Of a stretch of 58,392 bases of DNA, positions 1 to 7,873 are shown piece after piece. Within the stretch, counting starts at the first letter, position 1. The number at the start of each line of letters is the position of its first letter. A program made the position numbers and the translations under genes. The notes beneath the pieces were generated by a model. It saw only the letters and a program-made list of their open reading frames with translations, was not told the DNA's origin and did no database searches. The stretch comes from Bacillota bacterium. Its GTDB lineage: Bacteria; Bacillota; Clostridia; Clostridiales; Clostridiaceae. The stretch is from positions 1 through 58,392 of the forward strand of contig JAJXWH010000034.1 in the NCBI GenBank assembly GCA_021781745.1, given 5' to 3'.

Positions 1-64
1 AATTTGAGTCTCATTTTCTATATTTTTTATCACTTTTTAAGTGAAAGCTCAATATTTATAGAAT

Positions 65-154
65 TCAGTATCTTAGCCATGCAAAGCATGGCTTTTTAAT
101 GTGTCGTGAATAATCTGGGATTAAAAACATTATTAAAAATTTCTTTATTTTCAT
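65..154 (-). pseudogene. Truncated exported-protein start (29 codons)
   Basis: A 29-codon frame starts at ATG 154-152 behind a good ribosome binding site (GGGAGG at 163-168, 8 nt spacing). The first residues, MKIKKFLIMFLI, look like the start of a signal peptide. The frame then changes character and runs through the 75-97 hairpin to a stop. It may be the broken start of a secreted protein or a chance frame. No family is recognised. Confidence 0.25.
75..97 (+). terminator. Intrinsic terminator of a gene left of the window
   Basis: The 8-bp stem AGCCATGC/GCATGGCT has a 3-nt loop and is followed by five T on the plus strand. The gene it ends lies outside the window. Apart from this hairpin and the short minus-strand frame at 65-154, the first 450 bases hold only AT-rich intergenic DNA. 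Confidence 0.75.
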
Positions 155-387
155 AACACATACCTCCCTTTATTATTATTTTGCTTTTTTATCAAAATAT
201 ACACTTCGTTGACAGCTAAAATATTCAAACTATAATTAGTTAATATCAACATAATATTTTAGAAGTATAGCTTAAGGTATAGTAATTTGTTATATTTTTA
301 TACGCAGTTCTACTATGGTTAGTAGTTTAGATGCAATAATTTGAAAAAGTGTTCTTTAAAAATTGACTAATCAATATTTACAATATA

Positions 388-396
388 TGCTATAAT
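388..396 (+). promoter_or_regulatory. Candidate extended -10 promoter for the hydrolase gene
   Basis: TGCTATAAT is an extended -10 element, 55 nt before the start codon at 452. A TTGACT lies 22 nt upstream of TATAAT, which is too far for a normal -35 box, so the extended -10 is the main support. A second TATAAT occurs at 402-407. Confidence 0.4.
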
Positions 397-451
397 TTTA
401 TTATAATGGATAATAAAATAAATTTAGAAAATTATAGGGGGAATACTTAAA

Positions 452-1117
452 ATGAATATTGAAAGACAGTTAATTCAAGGTAATGGTTTTGAAATACCAA
501 GCCTTATATTAAAACCAAAAAAATCAGTAGGTTCAGCTGTTATTGTACATGGATACGGTGGATGCAAAGAAGAACAACTGGGCTTAGCCTGGAGAGTAGC
601 TGAAATCGGAATTACAACATGTGTCATAGATCTTAGAGGTCATGGGGAAAACGAACTTCCTTTAGATGAAAATGTACCTTTAGATGTTGAAACTGCAATT
701 AAATACTGCCGCCGTTTTGGAAAAGTAGTAGCAATAGGTCATTCTTTGGGAGGGCGTCTTTCACTTTTAAGTAATGCAGACTATATTATTGGTATATCAC
801 CTGCATTAAATAAAACGTTTAGCAATCAAACAAAAGAAATATTAAAATCATTAAGAAGTTATAGAGTAACAGAAATAAATCCTAATATAAATTGGGATAT
901 TCTAAACAAACTTGCTGAGTGGAAATATGATAGTAATAAGTATGCACAAATTATTTTTGGTTCTCGTGATGTTCCAGATATAATATCTGCATGCAATAAG
1001 TTAAAAGAAAAAGGAGTTCCAATAGTACAAATAAATGAGGCATTGCATAATGATATTTTTTTATTAAATGAGACTTTTAATAATATAATTAATCAATTAA
1101 AAGAATGGTTCAAATAA
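452..1117 (+). CDS. Alpha/beta hydrolase
   Basis: This 221-residue soluble protein has the alpha/beta-hydrolase fold. Seen: the oxyanion-loop motif VHGYGG near residue 32, the nucleophile elbow GHSLGG with Ser98, a candidate acid in FGSRDVPD near residue 170 and a candidate catalytic His in ALHND near residue 200. The size and lack of signal peptide or membrane segment fit small cytoplasmic esterases of the dienelactone-hydrolase/YdeN-like type. The substrate cannot be told. It is a single-gene unit with a GGGGG ribosome binding site and a strong terminator downstream. Confidence 0.8.
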   Translation: MNIERQLIQGNGFEIPSLILKPKKSVGSAVIVHGYGGCKEEQLGLAWRVAEIGITTCVIDLRGHGENELPLDENVPLDVETAIKYCRRFGKVVAIGHSLGGRLSLLSNADYIIGISPALNKTFSNQTKEILKSLRSYRVTEINPNINWDILNKLAEWKYDSNKYAQIIFGSRDVPDIISACNKLKEKGVPIVQINEALHNDIFLLNETFNNIINQLKEWFK

Positions 1118-1134
1118 AATAAATATTAGGTTAT

Positions 1135-1162
1135 AAAATCGCATTAAATTTGCGATTTTTTT
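1135..1162 (+). terminator. Intrinsic terminator after the hydrolase gene
   Basis: Perfect 9-bp stem AAAATCGCA/TGCGATTTT with a 7-nt loop, running into a T tract. It ends the transcript of the gene at 452-1117. Confidence 0.85.
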
Positions 1163-1262
1163 GTTCACAATTCTAATTTGGAATTCATTAAATTTATAGA
1201 ATGATTTACAGCGTATTATCACCTCATAAATATAATAATAGCCTGCACTTCAATGGTATTTG

Positions 1263-1291
1263 TTGACTATGTTTACATATTGTATTATATT
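1263..1291 (+). promoter_or_regulatory. Candidate sigma-A promoter for the LarA-like gene
   Basis: TTGACT and TATATT are separated by exactly 17 nt, about 80 nt before the start codon at 1370. The rest of 1163-1369 is AT-rich intergenic sequence with no gene. Confidence 0.5.
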
Positions 1292-1369
1292 AAAAATAAA
1301 TGAAAAACTTTGCGAAATTCTTAATAAATATTCAAAAATATTAAGAATTTAATTACTGGAGGGCTATAA

Positions 1370-2665
1370 ATGAAAGAAATTAATATGAAATATGGACAAG
1401 GGAAGATGAAGGCTTTTATTGATGAAAATAATATTCTTGAAGTAATTGAAAGCAATGCTTTTAAACAAGATAAGACTGAAGATGAAATTATTTCTGAAGC
1501 ATTGGATAATCCTATTGACAGCGATAAACTAAGAAATATAGTACATGAAGGTGAAACAGCTTGTGTAATAATTTCGGATATTACAAGAAGTTGGCAAAAA
1601 CCACACAAATTTTTATATAAAATTGTGGAAGAGTTAAATGCTGGCGGAATTAAAGATAAGGATATTTTATTCCTATCTTCGCTGGGGACTCACAGAAAGC
1701 ATACTAGGGAAGAACATGAACTACTTTTAGGGGAAAAGTTATCAAAAAGGTTTGAAGTTTATGACCACGATTGCTTTGATGAAGAAAACATGGTTTATCT
1801 GGGTGATACAAGTCATGGAACACCAGTTATAGTAAACAAAAAAGCCGTTGAATGTGATCATATTGTTATTACAGGAGCTATTATTTATCATTTCCTTGTT
1901 GGCTGGTCAGGAGGGAAAAAATCAATATTACCTGGTATTGCATCATTTAAAACAATATCAATAAATCATTCACTTTCTTTAAATGATGGTTTTGGAAGTG
2001 GGACAAGGGCAAGTGTATGTTCAGGTAATATTATAGAAAACCCGGTTCATGATGATATGATGCAGGCCGCTGCCATGGTAAAGCCAAGCTTTATGTTTAA
2101 TGTAGTAATGGGACCAGATGGAAGCATTGCTGGTGCAGTTGCAGGAGATTACATAACGGCTCATGAAGCAGGAAGAAAATTAGTTGATAGTATCGATGGT
2201 GTTAATATAAAAAAGAAAGCAGATATAGTTATTGCCAGCGCAGGAGGAGCACCAAAGGATATAAATCTTTATCAATCTATAAAAACTTTAATAAATGCAA
2301 AAGAAGCAGTAGTTGACGGAGGTACAATAATAATACTTGCTGAATGTAGTGAAGGTATTGGAGAAGTTAAAGATATTAATGATATGATATTGAATTTTAA
2401 TAATATGCTTGATAGAGAAAAAGAACTTAGAGAAAATTATACAATCTCAAAATACGTTGGATACTTTTTTTGCGAGACTGGTGAAAAGTATAAGCTAATT
2501 TTAGTTTCAAAAATTGATCCTTCATTGCTTAAAAAAACAAAGATTATTTTGACTGAAACATTGGAAGAGGCACTTGAAATTGCTTATAAAGATCAGAATA
2601 AAAATCTTACAATTAACCTTATGCCTCACGGAGCGAGTACACTTCCAAAATTAGCTTCAAAATAA
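1370..2665 (+). CDS. larA: Nickel-dependent lactate racemase family protein (LarA-like, DUF2088)
   Basis: This 431-residue cytoplasmic protein belongs to the LarA family, which racemises or epimerises 2-hydroxyacids using a nickel-pincer nucleotide cofactor. The residues that matter in Lactobacillus plantarum LarA fall at the same numbers here: His108 (GTHR), His174 (IIYH), Lys184 (GWSGGKK; attachment of the pincer cofactor) and His200 (INH). The family motif GGAPKD lies near residue 292. The catalytic set is therefore complete. Substrates vary in the family, so lactate is only the default. The cofactor genes larB, larC and larE are not in the window. It has its own promoter and a terminator shared with luxS. 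Confidence 0.85.
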   Translation: MKEINMKYGQGKMKAFIDENNILEVIESNAFKQDKTEDEIISEALDNPIDSDKLRNIVHEGETACVIISDITRSWQKPHKFLYKIVEELNAGGIKDKDILFLSSLGTHRKHTREEHELLLGEKLSKRFEVYDHDCFDEENMVYLGDTSHGTPVIVNKKAVECDHIVITGAIIYHFLVGWSGGKKSILPGIASFKTISINHSLSLNDGFGSGTRASVCSGNIIENPVHDDMMQAAAMVKPSFMFNVVMGPDGSIAGAVAGDYITAHEAGRKLVDSIDGVNIKKKADIVIASAGGAPKDINLYQSIKTLINAKEAVVDGGTIIILAECSEGIGEVKDINDMILNFNNMLDREKELRENYTISKYVGYFFCETGEKYKLILVSKIDPSLLKKTKIILTETLEEALEIAYKDQNKNLTINLMPHGASTLPKLASK

Positions 2666-2683
2666 TTTTGGAAGTGTAGAAAA

Positions 2684-2716
2684 AAAGGGATACCACTTGT
2701 ACAGAGGTATCCCTTT
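2684..2716. terminator. Bidirectional terminator between larA and luxS
   Basis: Perfect 11-bp stem AAAGGGATACC/GGTATCCCTTT with an 11-nt loop. On the minus strand it is followed by a T run, so it is best suited to ending luxS; it also lies just after the larA stop. Confidence 0.8.
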
Positions 2717-2760
2717 ATAATATATACTTAATAATAAAGTTAAATTAAGCATGTCCTAAA

Positions 2761-3243
2761 TTAGTTAGCTGGATATACTAAATTGTCTTCTTTTATGTTT
2801 AATAAAACTTCGTTAAGGAACTTATTTGCTAAATATTTTGCCATTGGTAAGTTCATGTCTAAATAATTACCGCAATCTCTAGCTGAAGCGCCAGGAATGT
2901 CTCCTTCAAATTCAGCCATAAATTTATATAGTTCTGTAAGTAGAGGAACTATATCTTTAGATTTATAATCTCCATATAAAATCAAATAAAAACCTGTTCT
3001 ACATCCCATTGGCCCAAAGTAAACAGTTTTATCTGCAAACTCTTTGTGATTTCTTAAGAATGTGGCTGCTAAATGTTCAATTGCATGCATTTCAGCAGTA
3101 TTCATAGTTGGCTCATAATTAGGCCTAGTCATTCTTATATCAAAAGTTGTAAGAACTGTTTCACCAAACTTATCTTGTCTTGATACATATACACCTGGAA
3201 GTAGTTCTAGGTGGTTGATTGTAAAGCTTGCTATTTTTTCCAT
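2761..3243 (-). CDS. luxS: S-ribosylhomocysteine lyase LuxS
   Basis: LuxS cleaves S-ribosylhomocysteine to homocysteine and DPD, the precursor of autoinducer-2, in the activated methyl cycle. Seen: metal ligands His53 and His57 in HAIEH with Glu56 as the catalytic base, catalytic Cys83 (MGCRTG), and the third metal ligand Cys126 (ARDCGNY). The length of 160 residues is typical. I chose ATG 3243 because GGAG sits 8 nt upstream; a GTG nine bases further up overlaps this ribosome binding site and is unlikely. No pfs/mtn gene is adjacent, so it is a single-gene unit ended by the 2684-2716 hairpin. Confidence 0.95.
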   Translation of the reverse strand: MEKIASFTINHLELLPGVYVSRQDKFGETVLTTFDIRMTRPNYEPTMNTAEMHAIEHLAATFLRNHKEFADKTVYFGPMGCRTGFYLILYGDYKSKDIVPLLTELYKFMAEFEGDIPGASARDCGNYLDMNLPMAKYLANKFLNEVLLNIKEDNLVYPAN

Positions 3244-3475
3244 TAATCTCACTCCTATATACTAGTTATCAATAATATAATACTTAATTGTAGTTATTGA
3301 AACCTTATTTAAATTTCTATTATTAAATTTTAGCATTAGTAATTTCCTTTATCAATATATTGTTTACGAAAAAAAATTTAAACTTATTAAAGTATCATAA
3401 GATATAAGGGAAGATTTGTAAGAAGTATAGTATAATAAGAATAGGTTATTTTGAATTACAAGGGAGTAAATTCAT

Positions 3476-4780
3476 ATGGAAAGAATGACAAAACATTTGA
3501 TTGTAATATCCTTTGATGGATTATCAACTTTAGATTTTGAATATATAAGTTCTTTATCTAATTTTAAAGAGTTTATTAAAGATTCATCTTATTGTAAAAA
3601 AGTTTATAGCGTATATCCTTCTCTTACTTATCCAGCTCATGCCACAATAGTTACTGGAAAATATCCTAAAAATCATGGAATAATAAATAACACATTGCTT
3701 CAGCCTGGGAGACAGTCTCCTGATTGGTATTGGCAAAGGAAATATATTAAGGGAGAAACTTTTTATGATACTGCAATTAATAATGGAATGAAAGTTGCAG
3801 CACTTCTTTGGCCTGTAACAGCTAAGTCAAGAATACAATATAATCTGCCTGAAATATTTGCAAACAGACCTTGGCAAAATCAAATTATGGTTTCTATTTT
3901 AAATGGAAGTCCATTATATCAAATTAAACTTAATAATATGTTCGGTGGCTTGAGGGATGGAATAAAGCAGCCAAATCTTGATAACTTTACCCATCAATCT
4001 CTTTTGTACACAATAAAAACGAAAAAACCAGATATAACATTAGTTCATTACACAGATTTGGATACTATCCGTCATAATTATGGATTTTATTCTAAAGAAG
4101 CAAAGGAAGCACTTATAAGGCATGATAGCAGGCTGGGAGATATTGTTGAAACCTTAGTGAAAAATAATATGTATGATCAGTCAACAATAATAGTTTTAGG
4201 AGATCATAGCAGTTTAGATGAAGATACGGTAATTAATTTGAATGTACTTCTTAAAGACAATGATTATATAAAGGTTGATGACTCAGGAAATATAATAGAT
4301 TATAAAGCAATCGTAAAAAATTGTGATGGCTCAGCTTATTTATATGTGAAAGACAGATCAAATCAAAAGCTTGTTTCTGAAATTAAAGATTTAATTAATA
4401 ACTTTAATAAGGAACATGAATGCATACAAGCAATTTTTACAAGTAATGAAGCTAAGGACTTTGGTGCAGATCCTAATTGCTCATTAATGCTTGAGGCAAA
4501 CAAAGGATATTATTTTTTAGATAATTTAAATGGTGAGGCAATAAAGAAAATTAAGCCTCATGAATCTGGAAGTGAACATGATATTACAAGTTCAACTCAT
4601 GGATATTCTCCATTTAAAGAGAATTACACAACAGTTTTTATGGCTAAAGGTTGTGGGATTAAAAAGGGAACTGTTATTGAAGAAATGAATCTAGTAGATG
4701 AGGCACCAACCATAGCAAAGTTATTAGGTTTCAAATTACAAGATATTGATGGAAGGATTATTGAAGAGCTTTTAGATTAG
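3476..4780 (+). CDS. Alkaline-phosphatase-superfamily phosphodiesterase (ENPP/nucleotide pyrophosphatase type)
   Basis: This 434-residue protein has the ENPP-type metal-dependent phosphodiesterase fold. Seen: Asp14 in SFDGLS, the nucleophile Thr51 in the family signature SLTYPAHATIVTG, the ligand motifs HYTDLD near residue 196 and LGDHSS near 241, and a late His in THGYSP. All seven ligand positions of the two-zinc site seem present. It has no signal peptide, so it probably acts in the cytoplasm, unlike eukaryotic ENPPs. The start at 3476 has GGGAG 9 nt upstream and a TATAAT at 3431-3436. The substrate (nucleotide, phospholipid or other diester) is unknown. Confidence 0.8.
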   Translation: MERMTKHLIVISFDGLSTLDFEYISSLSNFKEFIKDSSYCKKVYSVYPSLTYPAHATIVTGKYPKNHGIINNTLLQPGRQSPDWYWQRKYIKGETFYDTAINNGMKVAALLWPVTAKSRIQYNLPEIFANRPWQNQIMVSILNGSPLYQIKLNNMFGGLRDGIKQPNLDNFTHQSLLYTIKTKKPDITLVHYTDLDTIRHNYGFYSKEAKEALIRHDSRLGDIVETLVKNNMYDQSTIIVLGDHSSLDEDTVINLNVLLKDNDYIKVDDSGNIIDYKAIVKNCDGSAYLYVKDRSNQKLVSEIKDLINNFNKEHECIQAIFTSNEAKDFGADPNCSLMLEANKGYYFLDNLNGEAIKKIKPHESGSEHDITSSTHGYSPFKENYTTVFMAKGCGIKKGTVIEEMNLVDEAPTIAKLLGFKLQDIDGRIIEELLD

Positions 4781-4882
4781 GTGAATGTCTTAATTAAAAA
4801 ATAAGTAAATTTGTTCCAAGTTCGTAATATAAAATTAACATATGTATGATAGAATAAAAAATTATGGGAGGAGGGAAATAAT

Positions 4883-6151
4883 ATGATTAAGCTAAACAAA
4901 ACTGAGAAAAGCTGGGCTTTGTATGATTGGGCTAATTCTGCTTATAGTATGACGATAACATCTACAATTCTTCCTTTATACTTTAAGCAGATATATGAAA
5001 ATTCAGGAGGAAGCCAAGCAATGTCAACTGCCTTTTGGGGATATGCAAATTCCATAGGAACACTTATAATAGCAATTCTTGCTCCAGTTCTTGGAACAAT
5101 AGCTGACTATAAGGGATACAAAATGAAATTCTTTAATATATTCCTTTTTATAGGTATAGTGTTTACTGGCCTTCTTGCTGCAGTACCTGCTGCATTTTGG
5201 AGTATTCTGTTATTATTTTATATACTGAATTCAATAGGATTCTCAGGAAGCAATATATTTTATGATGCATTTTTAGTTGATGTTACAACGGAAAAAAGAA
5301 TGGATAAAGTATCAACTATGGGTTTTGCTTTGGGATACATAGGAAGTACAATACCTTTCATAATTTGTATGGCAATTGTTATACTAGCGCAATACAATTT
5401 AATTCCTATTTCCACTTCTGCAGCTTGCAAAATATCCTTTGTATTAACAGCGATATGGTGGGGATTAAATACCATACCGATGATAAAAAATGTGAAGCAG
5501 GTACATGGCATTGATATTGAACCCAAGCCTCTACAAAGCAGCTTTAGAAGACTTGGAAATACTTTAAGGAATATAAAGGAACATGAAAAATCCTTTTTAT
5601 TTTTATTATCATATTTCTTTTATATAGATGGAGTAAATACAATTATAACAATGGCTACTTCGTATGGCTCAGATATTGGTATAAGTAATACAAGCCTTTT
5701 AGTGATATTACTATTAACTCAGTTTGTAGCTTTTCCTTTTTCCATCCTTTACGGTAATCTTGCTGAAAAATATAAAGGAAAGACAATGCTTTATGTTGGA
5801 ATTATAATTTATATTTTCATATGTTTATACGCTAACTTTATAAGAAATGCTCTTGACTTTTGGATTCTTGCTATGCTGGTAGGTTCATCTCAAGGTGGTA
5901 TACAGGCACTTAGCAGATCATATTTTGGGAAACTTGTACCAAAGGAAAAATCTAATGAATTCTTTGGATTTTACAATATATTTGGAAAGTTTGCAGCTAT
6001 ACTAGGCCCATTTTTAGTAGGAATAGTAACTCAAATGACAGGAAAGAGTAATTATGGAGTTTTAAGTTTAATACTTTTATTTATTTTTGGAGGAATAATA
6101 TTATTTAAAGTGCCAGATAAAGATAGTAAAAAGGAGAATAATCTCTATTAA
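4883..6151 (+). CDS. MFS transporter, UMF1/Atg22-like family
   Basis: This 422-residue integral membrane protein has about 12 hydrophobic segments. It begins with the signature WALYDWANSAYSM, typical of the UMF1 (Atg22-like) branch of the major facilitator superfamily; later conserved parts include the GSSQGG region near residue 337 (helix 10) and FGFYN near residue 357. Bacterial members are uncharacterised exporters or permeases, some linked to amino acids. It lies 100 nt after the phosphodiesterase in the same direction with its own strong ribosome binding site (GGGAGGAGGG), so co-transcription is possible but unproven. Confidence 0.85.
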   Translation: MIKLNKTEKSWALYDWANSAYSMTITSTILPLYFKQIYENSGGSQAMSTAFWGYANSIGTLIIAILAPVLGTIADYKGYKMKFFNIFLFIGIVFTGLLAAVPAAFWSILLLFYILNSIGFSGSNIFYDAFLVDVTTEKRMDKVSTMGFALGYIGSTIPFIICMAIVILAQYNLIPISTSAACKISFVLTAIWWGLNTIPMIKNVKQVHGIDIEPKPLQSSFRRLGNTLRNIKEHEKSFLFLLSYFFYIDGVNTIITMATSYGSDIGISNTSLLVILLLTQFVAFPFSILYGNLAEKYKGKTMLYVGIIIYIFICLYANFIRNALDFWILAMLVGSSQGGIQALSRSYFGKLVPKEKSNEFFGFYNIFGKFAAILGPFLVGIVTQMTGKSNYGVLSLILLFIFGGIILFKVPDKDSKKENNLY

Positions 6152-6152
6152 T

Positions 6153-6201
6153 AAAAATATTCTATTACGTGTGCTTATATTTCACATAATAAAATATTTT
6201 T
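6153..6201. terminator. Bidirectional terminator between convergent genes
   Basis: Outer arms AAAAATATT (6153-6161) and AATATTTTT (6193-6201) enclose a second partly paired region (TATTACGTG against CACATAATA). It separates the MFS gene (plus) from the dioxygenase (minus). Confidence 0.6.
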
Positions 6202-6222
6202 GTATATAATACTATCTAAATC

Positions 6223-6990
6223 TTAAAATTCAAAACATAAATTACTAAAGGTGCCGTTTTCATAATTTCTATTAATGACTTTAGGTATTTTATTTTCATC
6301 ACTACTTCCCATAGCTATAAATAAAGGGACAAAGTGCTCGGCTCTCGGAACAGCAAGATTAGCATAAGGTGCAAGATTTAGATAAGAGTTTAAAGAGTCT
6401 AAATCCCTTTTTTCTATATGCTCAATTAACCAATCATCAAACGCTACTGCTTCAGGTTTAACACTTACTTCACCGGGAAAAATCCAATTTAAATTATGTA
6501 CTGTGGTTCCACTACCTATAACTAAGATATCTTCTTCTCCAAGATCACGCAAAGCAGTACCAATATTATATTGTTCTTTTATGCATAAAGAAGGATTAAT
6601 AGAAAGTTGAACAATGGGAATATCAGCATTTGGATACATGTGCTTTAACGCAACCCACGAACCATGGTCTAGTCCTCTCATCATTTCTATTTTTGTTTTT
6701 ATATTTTTCTTCATAAAATTTTCTTCGAGGATTAATGCTATTTCAGTAGATCCTTTTGCAGGATACTTAATTTCATACATCTCTTTTGGAAAGCCATAAT
6801 AATCATAAATAGTATCTAGAACATCATCAGTATATGTTAAAGATAAAACTTCACAGTCCCAATGAGCGCTAAAAATAACTATTGCCTTAGGGGCAATGCG
6901 TTTACCAAGATTATTGAGGAATACTGTATATTTATTTGTTTCTATTGCTAGGTTGGGAGAGCCGTGACTTAGAAATAATGACGGAACCAT
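6223..6990 (-). CDS. ygiD: Class III extradiol dioxygenase, 4,5-DOPA dioxygenase family (YgiD-like)
   Basis: This 255-residue protein of the LigB/YgiD family contains the expected metal-site motifs: FLSHGSP (His9), FSAHWD near residue 43, the GLDHGSW loop near 125 and TTVHNLNW near 167. Characterised members open catechol rings such as L-DOPA, which needs oxygen; in an anaerobe the natural role is unclear and may be detoxification of aromatics or oxygen. It is divergent from the osmC-like gene across a 204-bp region that holds a 12-bp palindrome, so the two may share control. Confidence 0.85.
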   Translation of the reverse strand: MVPSLFLSHGSPNLAIETNKYTVFLNNLGKRIAPKAIVIFSAHWDCEVLSLTYTDDVLDTIYDYYGFPKEMYEIKYPAKGSTEIALILEENFMKKNIKTKIEMMRGLDHGSWVALKHMYPNADIPIVQLSINPSLCIKEQYNIGTALRDLGEEDILVIGSGTTVHNLNWIFPGEVSVKPEAVAFDDWLIEHIEKRDLDSLNSYLNLAPYANLAVPRAEHFVPLFIAMGSSDENKIPKVINRNYENGTFSNLCFEF

Positions 6991-7083
6991 TTGAAAATCC
7001 TCCTAATTTAAAACTAAATAATTTTATGTATTAGTTTTAAACTTTTTTATTAAAAATATTCGGTTTTAATTGTGCTTATATAT

Positions 7084-7095
7084 AACAAATTTGTT
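7084..7095. promoter_or_regulatory. Palindrome AACAAATTTGTT in the divergent intergenic region
   Basis: A perfect 12-bp palindrome sits midway between the dioxygenase and the OsmC-like gene. AT-rich dyads of this kind serve as operators for MarR/OhrR-type repressors, which commonly control OsmC/Ohr genes. A second near-palindrome around GAATTC lies at 7131-7146. No regulator gene is adjacent, so this is inference. Confidence 0.35.
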
Positions 7096-7194
7096 GAGTG
7101 TTTAGAATACAATGAATAACTTAGTAGAGAATATGGAATTCTATATTAGATTAGAATGATAGCACTAATTTATTAAAAGAAGGGAGATTTAATT

Positions 7195-7575
7195 TTGATA
7201 ATATCTGAAAGTAAAAAGGATCCTTATTTAACGGAAATATCAAACGAAGATGCTCTTGTTTTTTCAGATGTAACAAGAGAAAAAGGCGGCAGTGGAAAAC
7301 ACTTTAAGCCATTTGATTTATTATGCGCTGGATATGCGTCATGCTTAAATATCACTACTAGAATGGTACTACAAAAAATGAATATAGAATATGAAAAAGT
7401 AATAATTAAAATAAATTTAAACAACAATGATGAAGAAAAAGCAATTTTTGAATATGATATTGAGATTATTGGCAATATTGATGACGAAACAAAAGCTGCA
7501 GTAATTGCTAAGGCAGAGAAATGCCCAGTTAGAAAAACATTAGCAAAGCAAATAGAATTTAATAGAGCAAAATAA
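7195..7575 (+). CDS. OsmC family protein
   Basis: A 126-residue OsmC/Ohr-family protein. These dimeric enzymes reduce organic hydroperoxides using two cysteines; here they are Cys50 (GYASC, start of the central helix) and Cys110 (EKCPVRK). The start is TTG at 7195, with AGGGAG 8 nt upstream and no better ATG. It is at the short end for the family, like the YhfA-type OsmC proteins that lack the extra N-terminal strands. The dioxygenase gene is divergent from it, which suggests a shared stress response. Confidence 0.85.
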   Translation: MIISESKKDPYLTEISNEDALVFSDVTREKGGSGKHFKPFDLLCAGYASCLNITTRMVLQKMNIEYEKVIIKINLNNNDEEKAIFEYDIEIIGNIDDETKAAVIAKAEKCPVRKTLAKQIEFNRAK

Positions 7576-7619
7576 AATAATATATATGATATTTTTATAA
7601 ATGTTCTAGATTATTTTAA

Positions 7620-7654
7620 CTGACCACAATTTTGTGGTCAGTAATTAATTACTG
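7620..7654. repeat. Two overlapping palindromes after the osmC-like gene
   Basis: The first is a 10-bp inverted repeat, CTGACCACAA/TTGTGGTCAG (7620-7641). The second is a perfect 16-bp palindrome, CAGTAATTAATTACTG (7639-7654), sharing three bases with it. The first may end the osmC-like transcript, but no T tract follows, so an operator is also possible. Confidence 0.5.
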
Positions 7655-7690
7655 GAATGGAATTGCATCTACTGATATCATAAGGATTAA

Positions 7691-7873
7691 TCAGAATTTT
7701 ATGGAAAATCTAAGAATTGGAAAGAAAAAAGAGTAATTGACAGATTTGAATGTAATAATGCTATATCTCAGGATATATGTGGATTGTTGACGATTACTAA
7801 AGATGTTATAATAGATTTAACAGGGGATGATAAGGGGGAAAGGTTTAATAAGCCGAAAAAGTATGAAAAATAG
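7691..7873 (+). pseudogene. Possible DUF3006-like gene remnant
   Basis: An open frame without any ATG, GTG or usable TTG start contains the peptide RVIDRFECNNAI, which resembles the conserved VIDRFEGxxAV start of small DUF3006 proteins. It runs to a TAG at 7871-7873, overlapping the start of the next gene. With no start codon it is at most a decayed copy; chance similarity is possible. Confidence 0.25.
7784..7812 (+). promoter_or_regulatory. Candidate promoter of the NlpC/P60 gene
   Basis: TTGTTG (7784-7789) and a perfect TATAAT (7807-7812) are 17 nt apart. Transcription would start near 7819, so the ATG at 7827 would have almost no leader, while the ribosome binding site AAGGGGGAAAGG at 7831-7842 would serve a start further down. 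This decides the start chosen for the next gene. Confidence 0.5.

Noticed and set aside
7737..7765. TTGACA at 7737 as promoter of the NlpC/P60 gene
   Set aside because: The matching -10 is poor (GCTATA), while TATAAT at 7807-7812 is perfect with a TTGTTG 17 nt upstream.
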